Origin: Paracentrotus lividus
Taxonomy: Eukaryota; Echinodermata; Echinoidea; Camarodonta; Echinidae
Assembly: GCA_940671915.1 (NCBI GenBank)
Contig: CALNVZ010001419.1
Coordinates: 1 to 64,000 of the forward strand
Direction of reading: 5' to 3'
Length of the DNA: 64,000 nt
Of this stretch, positions 11,072 through 22,660 are shown in pieces. A program made the position numbers and the translations under genes. The notes below the pieces were generated by a model. The model was not told the DNA's origin and ran no database searches. It saw nothing but the letters and a program-made list of their open reading frames with translations. How positions within the stretch are numbered: the stretch's first letter is position 1; each line of letters begins with the position of its first letter.

Positions 11072-14025
11072 ATGAATAAACATGATGAAGGTGATATGTT
11101 TCATTCTGATCTTACACTTGATAATTCATGTTTATACACTTTTTGTGAAGAATTTAATGTACGATTTAGTAAGTATAGTTCCAAATTGTCTCTCCTCCAT
11201 TTAAATGCTCGAAGTCTATGTAAACATTTTGATGAACTACAAATTACCCTATCAACTCTTAACTTCCAATTTGACATCATTGCAGTCATTGGAACTTGGT
11301 TTAAAACTGTGACAAATATAAACATGTATGAGATTGATGGATATTCTCTTATTTCTAAATGTAGACCTTCAAAAGCTGGAGGCGGAGTTGCACTTTACTT
11401 CAAAAATAACCTCTGTTATAAAATTCGATCTGATTTTACTTGTTCTTAATCTAATTATGAAATGATATTTGTTGAAATTACCAACAGACCTAAACCTATT
11501 GTTGTTGGTTGTGTCTATCGACCGCCTGATTCTGATATATCTTGTTTTAATAATACTTTGCAAAATGTTCTTGAAGTACTGGAAGGTGAAAAGAAAGCTA
11601 TATATATATTAGGTGACTTCAATATAAATTTACTCAACTATGGTATTCATAGTAAAACAAATGAATTTTTAGATACGATGTTTTCTTTTAATTTATTTCC
11701 CTTAATAACAAAACCAACTCGTTTTACTGATTCAAAGGCTTCATTGATTGACAATATTTTTACTAACACCATAGAAGAAGAAAACACACGGGACTCATCT
11801 ATAGTGATCTGTCTGACCACTTTCCAGTATTTTCAATATCAAGTGAAAGGAATGTAAAGCCTATTATTAAATTTAAAAAACAACATATTATCAATGACTT
11901 GTCGTTATCAATGTTTAAAGAACGTTTATCATCTATAGACTGGTACGATGTTTATAATTGTGAACATGTATTAATGGATCTTATGATATATTTTATGACA
12001 AATTTGACTCAATGTATAAAAGCTGCTTTCCACTTAAATCGGTCAAACAAAGAGACAAAAAAAACACATAAACCCTGGATAACGCAAGCAATATTGAAGT
12101 CTGTAAAACATAAACATCGATTGTATGAAAATAATCTAAAAAGACCCAGTGCTGCTAATAAAAAGAAATATGTAGAATATAGAAATAAATTAACAAACAT
12201 CATAAGAATAATAAAAAAAGAAATACTTTGAGTCACTGTTCTCTAATCTGAAAAATGACATGACAAAACTTGGTCTCAAATCAATAACATACTTGGTTGT
12301 AAAAAACATGATAAATTACCTCAAAATATATATCATGGAAATACTAAATTGAGTGGAAAGAAAAACATTGCTCAGTATTTCAATGATTTTTTTTATTAAT
12401 ATTGGTAAGAGGCTTTCAAAATCAATTATAAAACAAAGTCATTTATTTAATAAATCCCTTGTTAACCCTAATATAAATTCATTTTTTTGTCAAGTCAACA
12501 ACAATTCATGAAATAATTAAACTATCGTCTTCGTTAAAAACTGATAAAAACTGATAAATCAAGTGGACCTGACTCTATTTCTCCTGAAGTTATAAAAAAA
12601 GTGTATTCAATTATTTGCTGACCCATTATGTGACATATTTAATAAATCTTTGAGTAGTGGAATAGTCCCTGACAAACTTAAAATTGCAAAGATTGTACCC
12701 ATCTACAAGAAAAACGATACCAAGAATGTTGAAAACTATAGGCCTATTGCTTTGCTTTCTGTTTTTGCAAAATTATTGGAAAAGATAATGCACAAAAGAC
12801 TATATGATTATTTACTCAATTGTAATTGTCTTACTCCTAAACAGTTTGGTTTCCATGAAAAACATAGTACTGACTTGAGCATTGTTCATTTTACAAATGA
12901 TATTCTTCGTGAAATTACGAATGGTATGTATTGTTACGGAGCATTCAGGGATTTATCAAAAGCATTTGACACCATCGACCACTATATTTTACTAAAAAAG
13001 TTATATCATTATGGTATTCAAGGTATTTCTCATCAGTGGTTTTCAAATTATTTATGTAATAGAAAGCAGTATGTGGTGGTGGATGGTGTTGAATCTGATT
13101 ATATGTATGTAAGATACTGAGGTTCCACAAGGATCTGTTCTAGGTCCTCTCCTCTTTATTATTTATATGAATGACATTATTAACTCATCCAAATTACTTA
13201 AGCTTTCATTATTTGCAGATGATACTGTTGTATATTATTCACATACTAATGCAACTCAACTGGGTCAGTTTTAAACGAAGAGTTGAATAAATTGAATATT
13301 TGGTTTAAATGTAATAAATTGTTCTTAAACTATGACAAACAAAATATGTTATTTTTCACACAAAGAAAATATATCTTTTTAATGTCATTGATTCTGTTGA
13401 AATCGAAAATATCTTAATTGAACGAGAAAAAGTGTAAATTTCTTGGGTATTCATATTGAAGAAACTTTAGAGTCGAAATGTCATATTGATAGCATTTAGT
13501 CTAAGATATCTAGGACAACTGGTGTATTGTACAAATTAAAACATTTTCTCCCAAGGAAAATCCTAATGCATATTTATAATGCTACAATTCTACCCCACTT
13601 AAATTACTGCAATGTTATTTGGGCAATACCTATAAAACAAAAGTGAATAAGATACATATATTACAAAAACGTGTAGCCGCTTAATAACCAACAGTCATTA
13701 TATGTCTCCCAGTATACCATTGTTTCTAAAAACTAAAAATCATTCCAATCTTTGATCTGATAAAGCTTAATACAACCATATTCATGTTCAAATTTCACAA
13801 CTGTTTTTTTTTTCAAATATGTTCCAGGCAAATACTTCTATTCATAAATACCCCACTCGTCAGAGAAATAATTTACACATTCATGTTTGTAACTCAACTC
13901 TATTATATAATTCATTATCATTTGTTGGGATACGTGAATGGAATTCACTGGATGTTGATATGAGATCCAGTACTACAATATCGCGATTCAAATTCCTGTA
14001 TAAGAAAATTATTTTGATAAAATGA
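11072..14025 (+). pseudogene. LINE ORF2 (endonuclease + reverse transcriptase), broken
   Basis: The endonuclease part starts near ATG 11072 and shows 'LSLLHLNARSL', 'GGGVALYFKN', 'VGCVYRPPDSD', 'ILGDFNINLLNY', 'ASLIDNIFTN' and, after a frameshift near 11803, 'SDHFPVF'. The RT part shows 'KIVPIYKKNDTKNVENYRPI', 'QFGFHEKHST', 'RDLSKAFDTIDH' (motif A), and after a shift at 13118 'VPQGSVLGPLLFIIYMND' (motif B) and 'LFADDTVVY' (motif C, catalytic aspartates present). The C-terminal 'REWNSLD' block lies at 13819-14025. Lesions are a TAA at 11447 and shifts near 11803, 12235, 12490-12550, 13118 and 13270-13800. The family resembles CR1/Jockey; the exact clade cannot be set by eye. Confidence 0.88.
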
Positions 14026-14344
14026 TATGCACGACTGAGTAGAATAATTCTTCTACCCCTTCCTTCTTTATCTCCTTTCTTTTCTACTTCTTCTTTTGTT
14101 CCTGATTTCAGTTTAGTGTGTGTATGAGGGTGTGTGTTTGTATGTACTGCTTTAACTGCTTGATTACTTTATTGCTCTAGTACTTTGTTTACATTGTATG
14201 TGTTTATTTGTAACAGGGCCTGTTTACAAGCAGTTTCACTGCTTTTGAAGGGTCCTAACCATTACGTTTTATATGTTCAATTATTATGCATTGTATGTTT
14301 TATATTGTATGTTTTACTGATGTTAAATAGATATTAATTTGATT

Positions 14345-14432
14345 GAATTAAATTTATATTTTTATTTATTTATTTATTTATTAATTTTGTTTTTTTTAAT
14401 TTATTTATTTATTTTTATTTATTTATTTATTA

Positions 14433-14474
<42 letters not shown>

Positions 14475-14489
14475 TATTATTATTATTAT

Positions 14490-14522
<33 letters not shown>

Positions 14523-14530
14523 GGGGGGGG
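14345..14530. repeat. Low-complexity tail: (TTTA)n, (TTA)n, poly-T, poly-G
   Basis: Successive TTTA, TTA and T runs end in ten G. It starts where the LINE 3' end should be and probably grew from its tail. The open frame across it is an artefact. Confidence 0.9.
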
Positions 14531-14794
14531 GCTTTTCATGTCTAGCATCATGTATACGTTTTCCTTTGTCCTTTCATGAAAAAAAATGTCATCCGTACAA
14601 ATATGATATATGAATTTATATAAAATAGTGGATTATTTGCTTATCTAGTCTTTTATTCATAAGATAAGAAGGCTGTTTTGATATTGTTTAAAGAAGTAAA
14701 ATTGAAGGACAGGTACCTGTAGTTATTTTGCATCGTTGGTATGACTGAATAAAACGCACATTAAAAAAATGAAGAATTACTTAAAATGCTCAAG

Positions 14795-14970
14795 AACCTG
14801 TAAAGCCATTGCAGTTTGATTTTTCCTGGACAGATCCACGTTGTTCATGGCACCAGTTCGGGCAATCTTTTTATCGCTTCATGGGAAACGGAATAAATTT
14901 TGGAGGAGCACGGACAGAATGTAGCAGTATGGGTGGAAGGCTAGCTTTTATCAGATCAGCAGAACTTAAC
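14795..14970 (+). CDS. Exon: N-terminal third of C-type lectin domain 2
   Basis: This 176-base exon encodes 'EPVKPLQFDFSW', 'DPRCSWHQFGQSFYRF' and 'RTECSSMGGRLAFI...AELN'. These are the start of a long-form CTLD: first Cys, aromatic-rich strand 1, then helix 1 with the conserved Cys and Gly-Gly. The second Cys of the usual N-terminal pair ('CY') is replaced by Phe ('SFY'), leaving the first Cys unpaired. The chosen acceptor is AG at 14793-14794, because it gives the phase-1 entry needed after 8112. AG at 14813-14814 has a better pyrimidine tract but breaks the frame. The donor is GTAAGA at 14971, phase 0. The next exon is 20.7 kb away. Confidence 0.82.
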
Positions 14971-15195
14971 GTAAGAATAATTCAAATTAAATGTACATGT
15001 AATTTTTTGTTTAATTCAATGAACACGTAGAAGAAAAAGTTGGGAATATGCTGTACACAAAATTCAGATTATGATGAATAATGATATATGACATTGTATT
15101 TGTCTTCGACGTTGGCTTAAGTCCTTGATATCAATTCATCACATTCATACTCTCTTAATCTTCTATTGTTTGTCCAAACTTAGGGAAAGCCTTAT

Positions 15196-15800
15196 TAACC
15201 CTTTGAGCGCGGGCCTATGAAACGCGATTCTTACCCCTGTGGCGGAGCAATTTCTCGTACACTGACAGTATTATACAAATGTGTCAAGTTTTGTACCTTC
15301 ATTACTCCTTGCATCTAACTCGGTCATTTTCATAATTTGCTGTAAATATAAACATGAAAGGGCAGACATTTTTCTATCTAACATAGTAAGGCATAGTAAT
15401 CAAAACCAAATATAAGACTCGTTATTTTGTAAAGAAGTCCCGCTTTCTTCTTTTTCAGTAGATTCACAATGCAAAGTGCGTAATGCATGTGCAGCACGCG
15501 CGGTTCGATCGATGAGCCCACTGAATAGCATTTGAAAAGAGGTCCTGTTTCTTTCAAATTATTTCTATAAAATATGGATCAAAGATCATAGCGGCCGGCT
15601 TCGCACCTCTGGACAATGGCACCTTTGACTAAGCACCATTCATTAAAAGCGCAGGTGTAAGTTTTGAAATAAAAGCGGGACTTTTAACTTATAATAGCTT
15701 CTCCATTTGGCATACTTTACATTTCATTACATCATTATAGTTACAACATATTAGTTCAAGCAAAATGTCACATAATCAACCCCCCTCATTATCTTCTCGT
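15196..15800. other. Intron; begins with a TTAACCCTTTGAGCGCGGG repeat end
   Basis: The start at 15196 matches the left end of the element at 38661 (TTAACCCGTTGAGAGCGGG). I could not find the opposite end. The rest of 14971-15800 shows no coding features. Confidence 0.4.
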
Positions 15801-15814
15801 GATAAGTATATATA

Positions 15815-16501
15815 CAGTGCGTCCCAAAAAGAACTATACAATTTTCAAATGGCTATCAAGTTAAACATATATGATTGTTGGGGAAAGGTTTTATTTGTAT
15901 ATAAAACTCATCTCCTCAACTATTATTATGACACAAAAAAATTCCGAAAATAACACATTCTTCAGTGAGCAATGCCCACTTTTGTGAAGGACACAAAAAA
16001 CAGCTTGCGCAGGAATTTGGTATTAATTCATTACCTTTGTATGGCACGCCAGTAGGGAATCAAAGCATAATGGAATAACTCGGCTAACATAGTACAAGAT
16101 ATACCGAAAGTCAGAAATAAACATTCAAAATTATACACAAATGTAGTTTTTCACCGTTTTGTTTACATATCATTGATTTTTTACTTTGAATTCAGTTTAT
16201 TTTTGTCTTTGTTAGCTGATTTATTCCATTACTGCTTGAATCCCTTTTGGCGTGCCATACAAAGGTGGTAAATGAATACCGATTTTTTTTTTTTTTTTTT
16301 TTTTTCGCATGCTACTTTTTGTGTGCTTCGCAAAAGTAGGCATTGTTCACTGAAGAATGGGTCATTTTCAGAATATTTTGTATCATAATAATAGTTCATG
16401 ATATGAGCTTCATATATATCTAAACTTTTTTTCCCAAGATCAATATATTTGTTTATTTGGTAGCCACTTCAAAAGTGTATAATCCTTTTTGGGACGCAAT
16501 G
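15815..16501. mobile_element. Foldback MITE with CAGTGCGTCCC termini
   Basis: A palindrome across 687 bases. CAGTGCGTCCCAAAAAG at 15815 faces the complementary end at 16501, with TA on both flanks. Arms of about 270 bases include 'gtatggcacgcca' near 16040 and its complement near 16255. The centre lies near 16150. The termini resemble the right end at 61795. TA flanks suggest a Tc1/mariner-type or similar family; there is no transposase. Confidence 0.85.
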
Positions 16502-17609
16502 TATAACTTAGGAAGAATTGGAAAACGACAGGCTGAATCTTCATGCAACTAATGTTTTATATATATCTATAATAATGAAAATTGTTTTAACCCCTTATCC
16601 TTTCTATTTCTCTCTCTTCTTCTCATTCTCAATCTTTATTCTGTTATTTCTCCTCTCGAGCTAGTTTTATTTGATTATTTCTTCCCCTCCGGACGCGATT
16701 TTTTTTTTTCCCGTACCACTAACGCGTCACATCGGCCAATTTTATTCCACGGGGCGACTTGATTTGAGGCCGTCGTCGCTAGAGTTAGACAGTGCGCATG
16801 CGGGTGGACTTCGCATGATTTTGAGGTGTTCCATTCGAGTCTTGCTCATGATTGACATTGTGGCTTACGTATAGTATAATTATCGTAATGTGTGTAGTTT
16901 TATCATTCAGACCTTTTTTTGTTTACTTCTTTTGAGAAATCGGAAAATCTTTTCTCATCAATATTTCTCATGTGCATTGACAGTACTTTTTGTTTCCAAA
17001 TATGATTTTTTTTTATTGGTACGTCTACGTTTCTCTTATTAATTTTCTCTTTTTACTCATGGAAGAAAATTTATCTTGCATAATTACATAGTCAACACAC
17101 AAAACTCTTCCACATAACAAATAAATTACACGGGAGGGGAATTAATGATACACTCTAACGGAATAAAGCGTCCCAAAGATCATTTCATATCCAAAATTCG
17201 AACTAGAATTACCTATTTCAAATATTATGCAGAAACTAATTGAAAGAATAAAGCTTCGGAACAAATAATACATATTCTTTGAAATGGGAACCTGAGGAAA
17301 AACAATTTTACTAAAATCATTGTTTTGTATTTTTTTTGCTCACGCGAACGGAAGCGAGATCCGAAATTTTTTTCAGAAAAATATGTTTTGCAGATTCAAA
17401 TATTGTGTCAAAATGTATACCACGCAACTTTCTTATTTCTTATATGATCTTTAATTTCACCTATAGTGAGGGTTTTAGTTTCTCTTCTTCAATTTTGATT
17501 TAATCGCTCATTAAAAGAAAATAGTGTCATAAAATTGTGAGTTTATTAATGGAAATTATTTCTTATTTTCAGTTTAGTTTTTTTTTTCACATTAATTGTT
17601 GAGCATAAC

Positions 17610-17855
17610 GAGGATATGGAAACAGTGCCTTTTCAGTCATTCATTGCTTCACGCCTTTGGAACTCCCTCCCTCTTCGCTTCGAGAAATTGACAGTATCGA
17701 ACACTTCAAATCGTGCCTCAAAACTCACTTATTTCGGCAGATGTGTAGTAATTAACTTAATTTGGACGAGTCTGTGCCTTTGAATGTTTTCAACAGAAAT
17801 ATGGCACAATATAATAAATTGCACCCGATCAATTGTACTTCTAAAAAAAAAAAAA
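17610..17855 (+). pseudogene. 3' end of a LINE (ORF2 C-terminus and tail)
   Basis: Frames with one shift give 'ASRLWNSLPLRFEKL' followed by 'IEHFKSCLKTHLFRQM', the typical C-terminus of CR1/Jockey-like ORF2. A short 3' UTR and an A/ATA-rich tail follow. The fragment is 5' truncated and unrelated in sequence to the LINE at 8.4-14.3 kb. Confidence 0.65.
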
Positions 17856-17950
17856 TAATAATAATAAATAAAATGAATAAATAAATAAAAATAGCCCGGT
17901 CACTCAATCCTTCTTTCTCATTAAATATTGATATCAGACGAAAGCTTTAA

Positions 17951-17960
17951 TTCGCTTTCC

Positions 17961-18015
<55 letters not shown>
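17951..18015 (+). repeat. (AAT)n microsatellite
   Basis: About 20 uninterrupted ATA/AAT triplets. Confidence 0.95.
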
Positions 18016-18016
<1 letters not shown>

Positions 18017-19164
18017 AATATTGGAAAATTTATGTCATAATTGTTATCTGAACTTGGATTCATCATAATTTCGATGTTTCTAAATTATTCTCTTTCTTTT
18101 TCTTCTTTTTTCTTTCTCTTTCTTCTTTTTTTCTTTCTTCTATCAACTTTAATTTCCTTCTTTATCTCTGCCGCACTGTTTTTCCTTTTTCTTTTCGCTG
18201 AAGCTTTTAATATAATTGAGTCATTAAAACATTTAATAACATTTAAAGTAACAATTACAACAATTTATAAAGAAAGTTCTTTCCAATTTCATCAATCCGT
18301 GAAATAAATGTGTATACTTTCTTATAAATGTAATGTTAGGGTTGGGCGAATCTCAACTTTTTTTTTCAAACAAGTTGTTTCTATAGTAAAATTCGACGTA
18401 GAAACTAAAAATGACAATTATTTTAGCATACGATGACGTCTTACGTCGCTAACGTGCAACAAACCAAAATGGCCGCAAAAATGGCGTATTATGCCCAATT
18501 ATCACACTTTTTTGTATAAACCACTTTTATTTCGTTTTATATGGCTTTTGGGTGTAAGGGAACCCAACATGATTAATCCTACCAAAGTTGACTGTTAGTG
18601 TAGTTTGGTAGTTAGTTTCAGTCAATACCGAGCAAAAATCACCTCATATGCAATTCACTAAATAACACCTATAACACATTGTCAGATTTGAGCTTTTAGA
18701 CCATCAAAATCCATAAAGAAACAAAATAAAACCGGTTTATACCTGTAAAGTGTGTGATGAATGGGCAAATTACACTATTTTGGTTTTTTGCACTTTAGCG
18801 ACGTCAGACATCATCGTACACAAAAATCATTGTCATTTTTGGATTCTACATTTGACTATACACTGAAAACCTAACCTCGTCCGTCAATGGACCGACTAGC
18901 TTTAAAGCTAGTCGGTCAAAACGGACTAGTTTTAAAGCTAGTCTGCCATGTTAGTCCGTCAAGACGGACTAGCATACAACTGAATCTACATCTCTAAACT
19001 TAATTAAAGCTCGTCCGTCAAGCTTGATGCTAGTCCATCGACGTGACCGACTAGGTCAAAAAAAAGTAGGGGGTAGGACAGTTCACCCATTAGAATGACT
19101 GACTAGCTTTTGATACAAATAGTTGCAATGTCGTTTCAATGTACCTTCTCTATTTATTCTGTTT

Positions 19165-19800
19165 CCGAGCATAATCAAGTTGATACATTCTGAAACAAAG
19201 GTTGTTTTCGCATGACAATCTGAAAGCTTACGAGACATAACATCTATCACGACAAGTATGCAATTCACGAGTACCGGTAGATTCCAAAATTTGTTCTCCA
19301 TTCTTCAATTACAGGCTAATTGAATACCTTGTTACTATAGAACTCAAGAACCCGGTATTTCCTTACAGATTGCTGGTGAATTCCCGGCTTAGCAACAACA
19401 GTGAATAGAAGTTGGATACAATCAACATTCTCAAACAAAGGTTGTTTTTGCTTGACAATCTGAGAGCATTACGATAGCCGAAATAACATAAATCGTGACA
19501 AGTATGCCATTCACGAGTAGGTTAGAAATATTGTTCCATTCTTTAAGGCCCGGTCCCACTGACGGGAGGATTAATTGCGCATGAGTTGCGTATACAAATT
19601 TCGTTCATCCGCAACAAAAAACAAAAACAAAACAAACAATCCTTAATTCATACGCAAATCATCCTAAAGAACCAGAGGGACCGCGCCTTTAATTACAGGC
19701 TAATTGAATACTTCGTTACTATAGAACCCATGGACCGTCTATTCTTATAGATTGCTGGTGAATGTCTGGCTTAGCAACAGCAGTGAATAGAAAGTGGTAC
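19165..19800 (+). repeat. Two diverged direct copies of about 250 bases, second split by a MITE
   Basis: Copy 1 (about 19165-19417) and copy 2 (about 19418-19545 plus 19690-19797) share 'aaacaaaggttgttttcgc', 'cacgacaagtatg' and 'attacaggctaattgaatac'. Copy 2 is interrupted at 'cattctttaa' by an inverted-repeat element, so the MITE arrived after the duplication. Confidence 0.8.
19543..19692. mobile_element. 150-base MITE at a TTAA site
   Basis: Termini 'aaggcccggtcccactg' and 'agggaccgcgcctt' are inverted copies, flanked by TTAA on both sides (19543-19546 and 19689-19692). The interior pairs 'attgcgcatgagttgcgtat' with 'catacgcaaat'. TTAA duplication suggests piggyBac- or Kolobok-type mobilisation. 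Confidence 0.8.
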
Positions 19801-20176
19801 AATTGATTGAATAACATGCGCATTGCGAAAAGGACATCACTATTACATGTATTGTTGCATTATCTGTATGTGAATTTCATTTAATGAGCAAACTGAGCAG
19901 ATGCACACTGGATATACCCGTAAAGCTTAAGATTTGATTATAATGGCGATCTCCTTCCTGTGACATGAATGTGTGAGTACTCTTTTTTATTCCTTATGTT
20001 TCAGTTCACAGATAGCGTTATTTTTTTCACATAGATTAATGCTATAATCACCAACGCGAAAAATTATGTCTTGCCAATCAATTTATAAATTGTTGATTTA
20101 ACGAAGTACAACACATTAAATTATGAAAATTGAAATTTAATTCTAATAATAAATATGGGCGCCACTTTCTTTTAGA

Positions 20177-20275
20177 TTACTTGTATCTGAAAGAAAAGAA
20201 TATTGGATTAGAGGCGCGACTTGGGATTCTGAAGTGGCTCTCAAGGACAAGTGTATACGCCGAAAATGCAAAAGC
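20177..20275 (+). other. Possible orphan exon, not recognised
   Basis: A strong acceptor (ctttcttttag, AG at 20175-20176) and a donor (cag|GTAGGC) bracket about 99 bases. One frame is open and includes 'EYWIRGATWDSEVALKDKC'; a second frame is also open. The exon would be phase 2-2 or 1-1, whereas the surrounding lectin intron is phase 0, so it does not fit the main transcript. It lies inside a transposon. It could be a captured host exon, a transposon exon or chance. Confidence 0.25.
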
Positions 20276-21450
20276 AGGTAGGCTACAACAAAAAATCATG
20301 ATGATGCAAGCCATGGCGGCGACTCCTGGCCCCGCTGCCCCATTATTGTTAGTTGCCATAATGTTAACTAATTGTGCCTCCTGTATTAATTCTGTCTTCT
20401 GATTTATATCCTCATAATAAAATGTTTATTATTTTATTTATTTATTTTCTTTATTTATTTTACTCAAATTCTTGTGACAAATGCATGTTTTTAATCGTAT
20501 CTTTATAATGTCTTCTAATATTGCAGATTTGACGTCTCTGACCAGTGGTGAAGCCATATTAACTCGTCCGTCATGCTAGTCTGTCAAGACAGCAGCAAGA
20601 ACATCGCGGCAGAAAAGCGCGACGGACTAGCTTTTACACCATGACCGACTAGCTGTAAAGCTAGTCCTGCTCAAAAGCTCGTCAGTCTGGGCATCACTAC
20701 GACTAGCTTTTAGGCTAGTCCGTCAAACTAGTCGGTCACGACGGACAAGCTTTAAAATTAGTCCGTCGTGACCGACGAGCATTAAAACTAGTCCGTCTGA
20801 CGGACTAACTTGACGGACTAGCTTTCGAGCTAGTCCGTAGAGACGGACGAGTTTAAAGCTAGTCCGTAATAACCGGGTTGTGTTGGAAGGAAACTAGTCC
20901 GTCGTGACCGACTAGCTTTAAAGCTAGTCAGTCTGGGCATCACTACGACTAGCTTTAAAGCTAGTCGGTCTACCCGTTTAGGTTTTCAGTGTAGAAGTAA
21001 CTTGTTTGAAATAACTTTTCAGAAAAAAGTAATTATTTGCCCAACCCTAGTAATGTATTATCTATTAGATTAACTGTAATGAATTTGTATATATCTCTTG
21101 TAAATGTAATGTATTTTCTATTGGAAATGTAATTTAATTTCTATTATTTGTGAAGCCGATGTTAAAAGAATTTCCGAATGGACAATTAATATATTCAATC
21201 TCAATTCATAATTGATGTGGATCATCCGCATCATCAACAGGGTCTGAATTATAAACTGTGTGACAGTCGATCCTTGCAAGACGCGATTTGAACAAAATCA
21301 AAATCGCAGAGTCCACGCGCATGCGTACTGTCTAACTATAGCGACGACGGCCTCAAATCAAGTCGCTCCGTGGACTAAAATTAGCCGATGTGACGCGTTA
21401 GTGGTATGGAAAAAAAAATCGCCCTCCGGACGCGTACGCGTACGCCAAAA

Positions 21451-22660
21451 GTTAAGATCGGGAATTCGTTTCTTATGTAAAAAAAAATTATGGTATTGTT
21501 GAAATGAAGTGAAATGTTCTCGATTTTTTTTTTCACGTAACTAGGTTATTTCTTTAATGCATATTGAAAATGGATATATCTTTGTCCTATTCCTCAAGAA
21601 TTTAGCCCGAACAAGCTGGTGAAAAGTCGAAAAAGTTTGTCAATATATTAGAGAATTATCTCGGCTTCTGTAGAAGCCCGTCGCATTAAAAGGGTTTAAT
21701 AAAAAGGTATAAGCGGGGAAAATAATTCAGGTATGAAAGCGAAATATCAATGCTGCACTTTGGTTCTCATGGCCCATAATTATGTGCGAGACCTACACAT
21801 GGCCATAAACAATTACACGCACAAAATGAAATTTCTTGATTGCTGAAAACTACAATACAGTACTTGAAGATCGGTACACATCAACAAAAAGTAAGTTCCC
21901 CCTAATCAACATGATGTAACTTTTGGGTTTAGAGGATAGATTGAAGTTTGGTAGAGGAGCTGTGACGAACCTCCACGTCGGCTTCTTTCAAAATCCTTTG
22001 GATCTTGTGAGAGGCCGCCCCCAGGTATGGGAGGACAACTCTCGACTTAGGCTTAGTTAAGATCGGGAATTCGTTTCTTATGTAAAAAAAATTATGGTAT
22101 TGTTGAAATGAAGTGAAATGTTCTCGATTTTTTTTCTTCACGTAACTAGATTATTTCTTTAATGCATATTGAAAATGGATATATCTTTGTCCTATTCCTC
22201 AAGAATTTAGCCCGAACAAGCTGGTGAAAAGTCGAAAAAGTTTGTCAATATATTAGAGAATTATCACGGCTTCTGTAGAAGCCCGTCGCATTAAAAGGGT
22301 TTAATAAAAAGGTATAAGCGGGGAAAATAATTCAGGTATGAAAGCGAAATATCAATGCTGCACTTTGGTTCTCATGGCCCATAATTATGTGCGAGACCTA
22401 CACATGGCCATAAACAATTACACGCACAAAATGAAATTTCTTGATTGCTGAAAACTACAATACAGTACTTGAAGATCGGTACACATTAACAAAAAGTAAG
22501 TTCCCCCTAATCAACATGATGTAACTTTTGGGTTTAGAGGATAGATTGAAGTTTGGTAGAGGAGCTGTGAAGGACCCTCCACGTCGGCTTCTTTCAAAAT
22601 CCTTTGGATCTTGTGAGAGGCCGCCCCCAGGTATGGAGGACAACTCTCGACTTAGGCTGG
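21451..22660 (+). repeat. Tandem duplication, unit 605 bases, two copies
   Basis: Copies at 21451-22055 and 22056-22660 are nearly identical (a handful of single-base and indel differences), starting 'gttaagatcgggaattcg'. The unit ends in Penelope-like ORF sequence on the minus strand ('SHKIQRILKEADVEVRHSS'). It is either a recent duplication or unmerged haplotypes in the assembly. Confidence 0.92.

Larger units (their letters stand above)
8370..14330 (+). mobile_element. Non-LTR retrotransposon, CR1/Jockey-like, broken
   Basis: The order is ORF1 (8723-9664), endonuclease (from about 11072), reverse transcriptase (about 12500-13270) and a C-terminal region to 14025. A 3' tail follows with a hairpin-like 'gcagtttcactgc' and a (TTGAT/ATT)-rich end running into simple repeats near 14345. 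Total length without the internal insertion is about 4.6 kb. The 5' boundary is uncertain; 8370-8722 is a plausible 5' UTR with no other content. It is inserted in the lectin intron in sense orientation. ORF1 has one stop; ORF2 has at least three stops or shifts, so the copy is dead but fairly young. Confidence 0.85.
18861..20991. mobile_element. Foldback element with CTAGTCCGTC arrays
   Basis: Termini CACTGAAAACCTAA (18861) and its complement (ending 20991) are flanked by TA. Arrays of 'gactagctttaaagctagtc' and 'cgtccgtca' units fill 18875-19045 and 20560-20975. Each unit is itself a palindrome (CTAGC-TTTAAA-GCTAG). The centre holds tandemly duplicated DNA and a possible orphan exon. There is no transposase ORF. 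This is the second element in the window with inverted short-repeat arrays. Confidence 0.8.
18337..21049. mobile_element. 2.7 kb element with TAGGGTTGGGC termini and 7-base target duplication
   Basis: TAGGGTTGGGC at 18337-18347 faces GCCCAACCCTA at 21039-21049, with the direct repeat GTAATGT at 18330-18336 and 21050-21056. Removing it restores 'aaatgtaatgtatta', which matches a neighbouring host repeat 'aaatgtaatgtatttt' at 21090-21115, so the insertion boundaries are well supported. The left part (about 18385-18860) is itself a foldback around 'gacgatgatgtctgacgtcgct'. It contains the array element at 18861-20991. Confidence 0.8.
16696..21421. mobile_element. 4.7 kb long-inverted-repeat element with 11-base direct flanks
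   Basis: Arms of about 150-170 bases (from 16696 rightwards and from 21421 leftwards) are inverted copies, starting CGATTTTTTTT and sharing 'actaacgcgtcac' and 'gcgacgacggcctcaaatca'. Direct copies of CCCTCCGGACG abut both ends (16685-16695 and 21422-21432), which looks like an 11-base target duplication. Long arms with 9-11-base duplications are typical of Mutator-like elements; this class is inference. It contains two further nested elements and an old LINE tail. No transposase was recognised. Confidence 0.75.

Noticed and set aside
14339..14545. Hydrophobic Ile/Leu/Phe frame resembling a membrane protein
   Set aside because: Translation of TTTA/TTA/T simple repeats.
14815..14970. Starting the CTLD 2 exon at the AG 14813-14814
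   Set aside because: It would enter in phase 0 and break the frame after the phase-1 donor at 8112; AG at 14793-14794 keeps phase.
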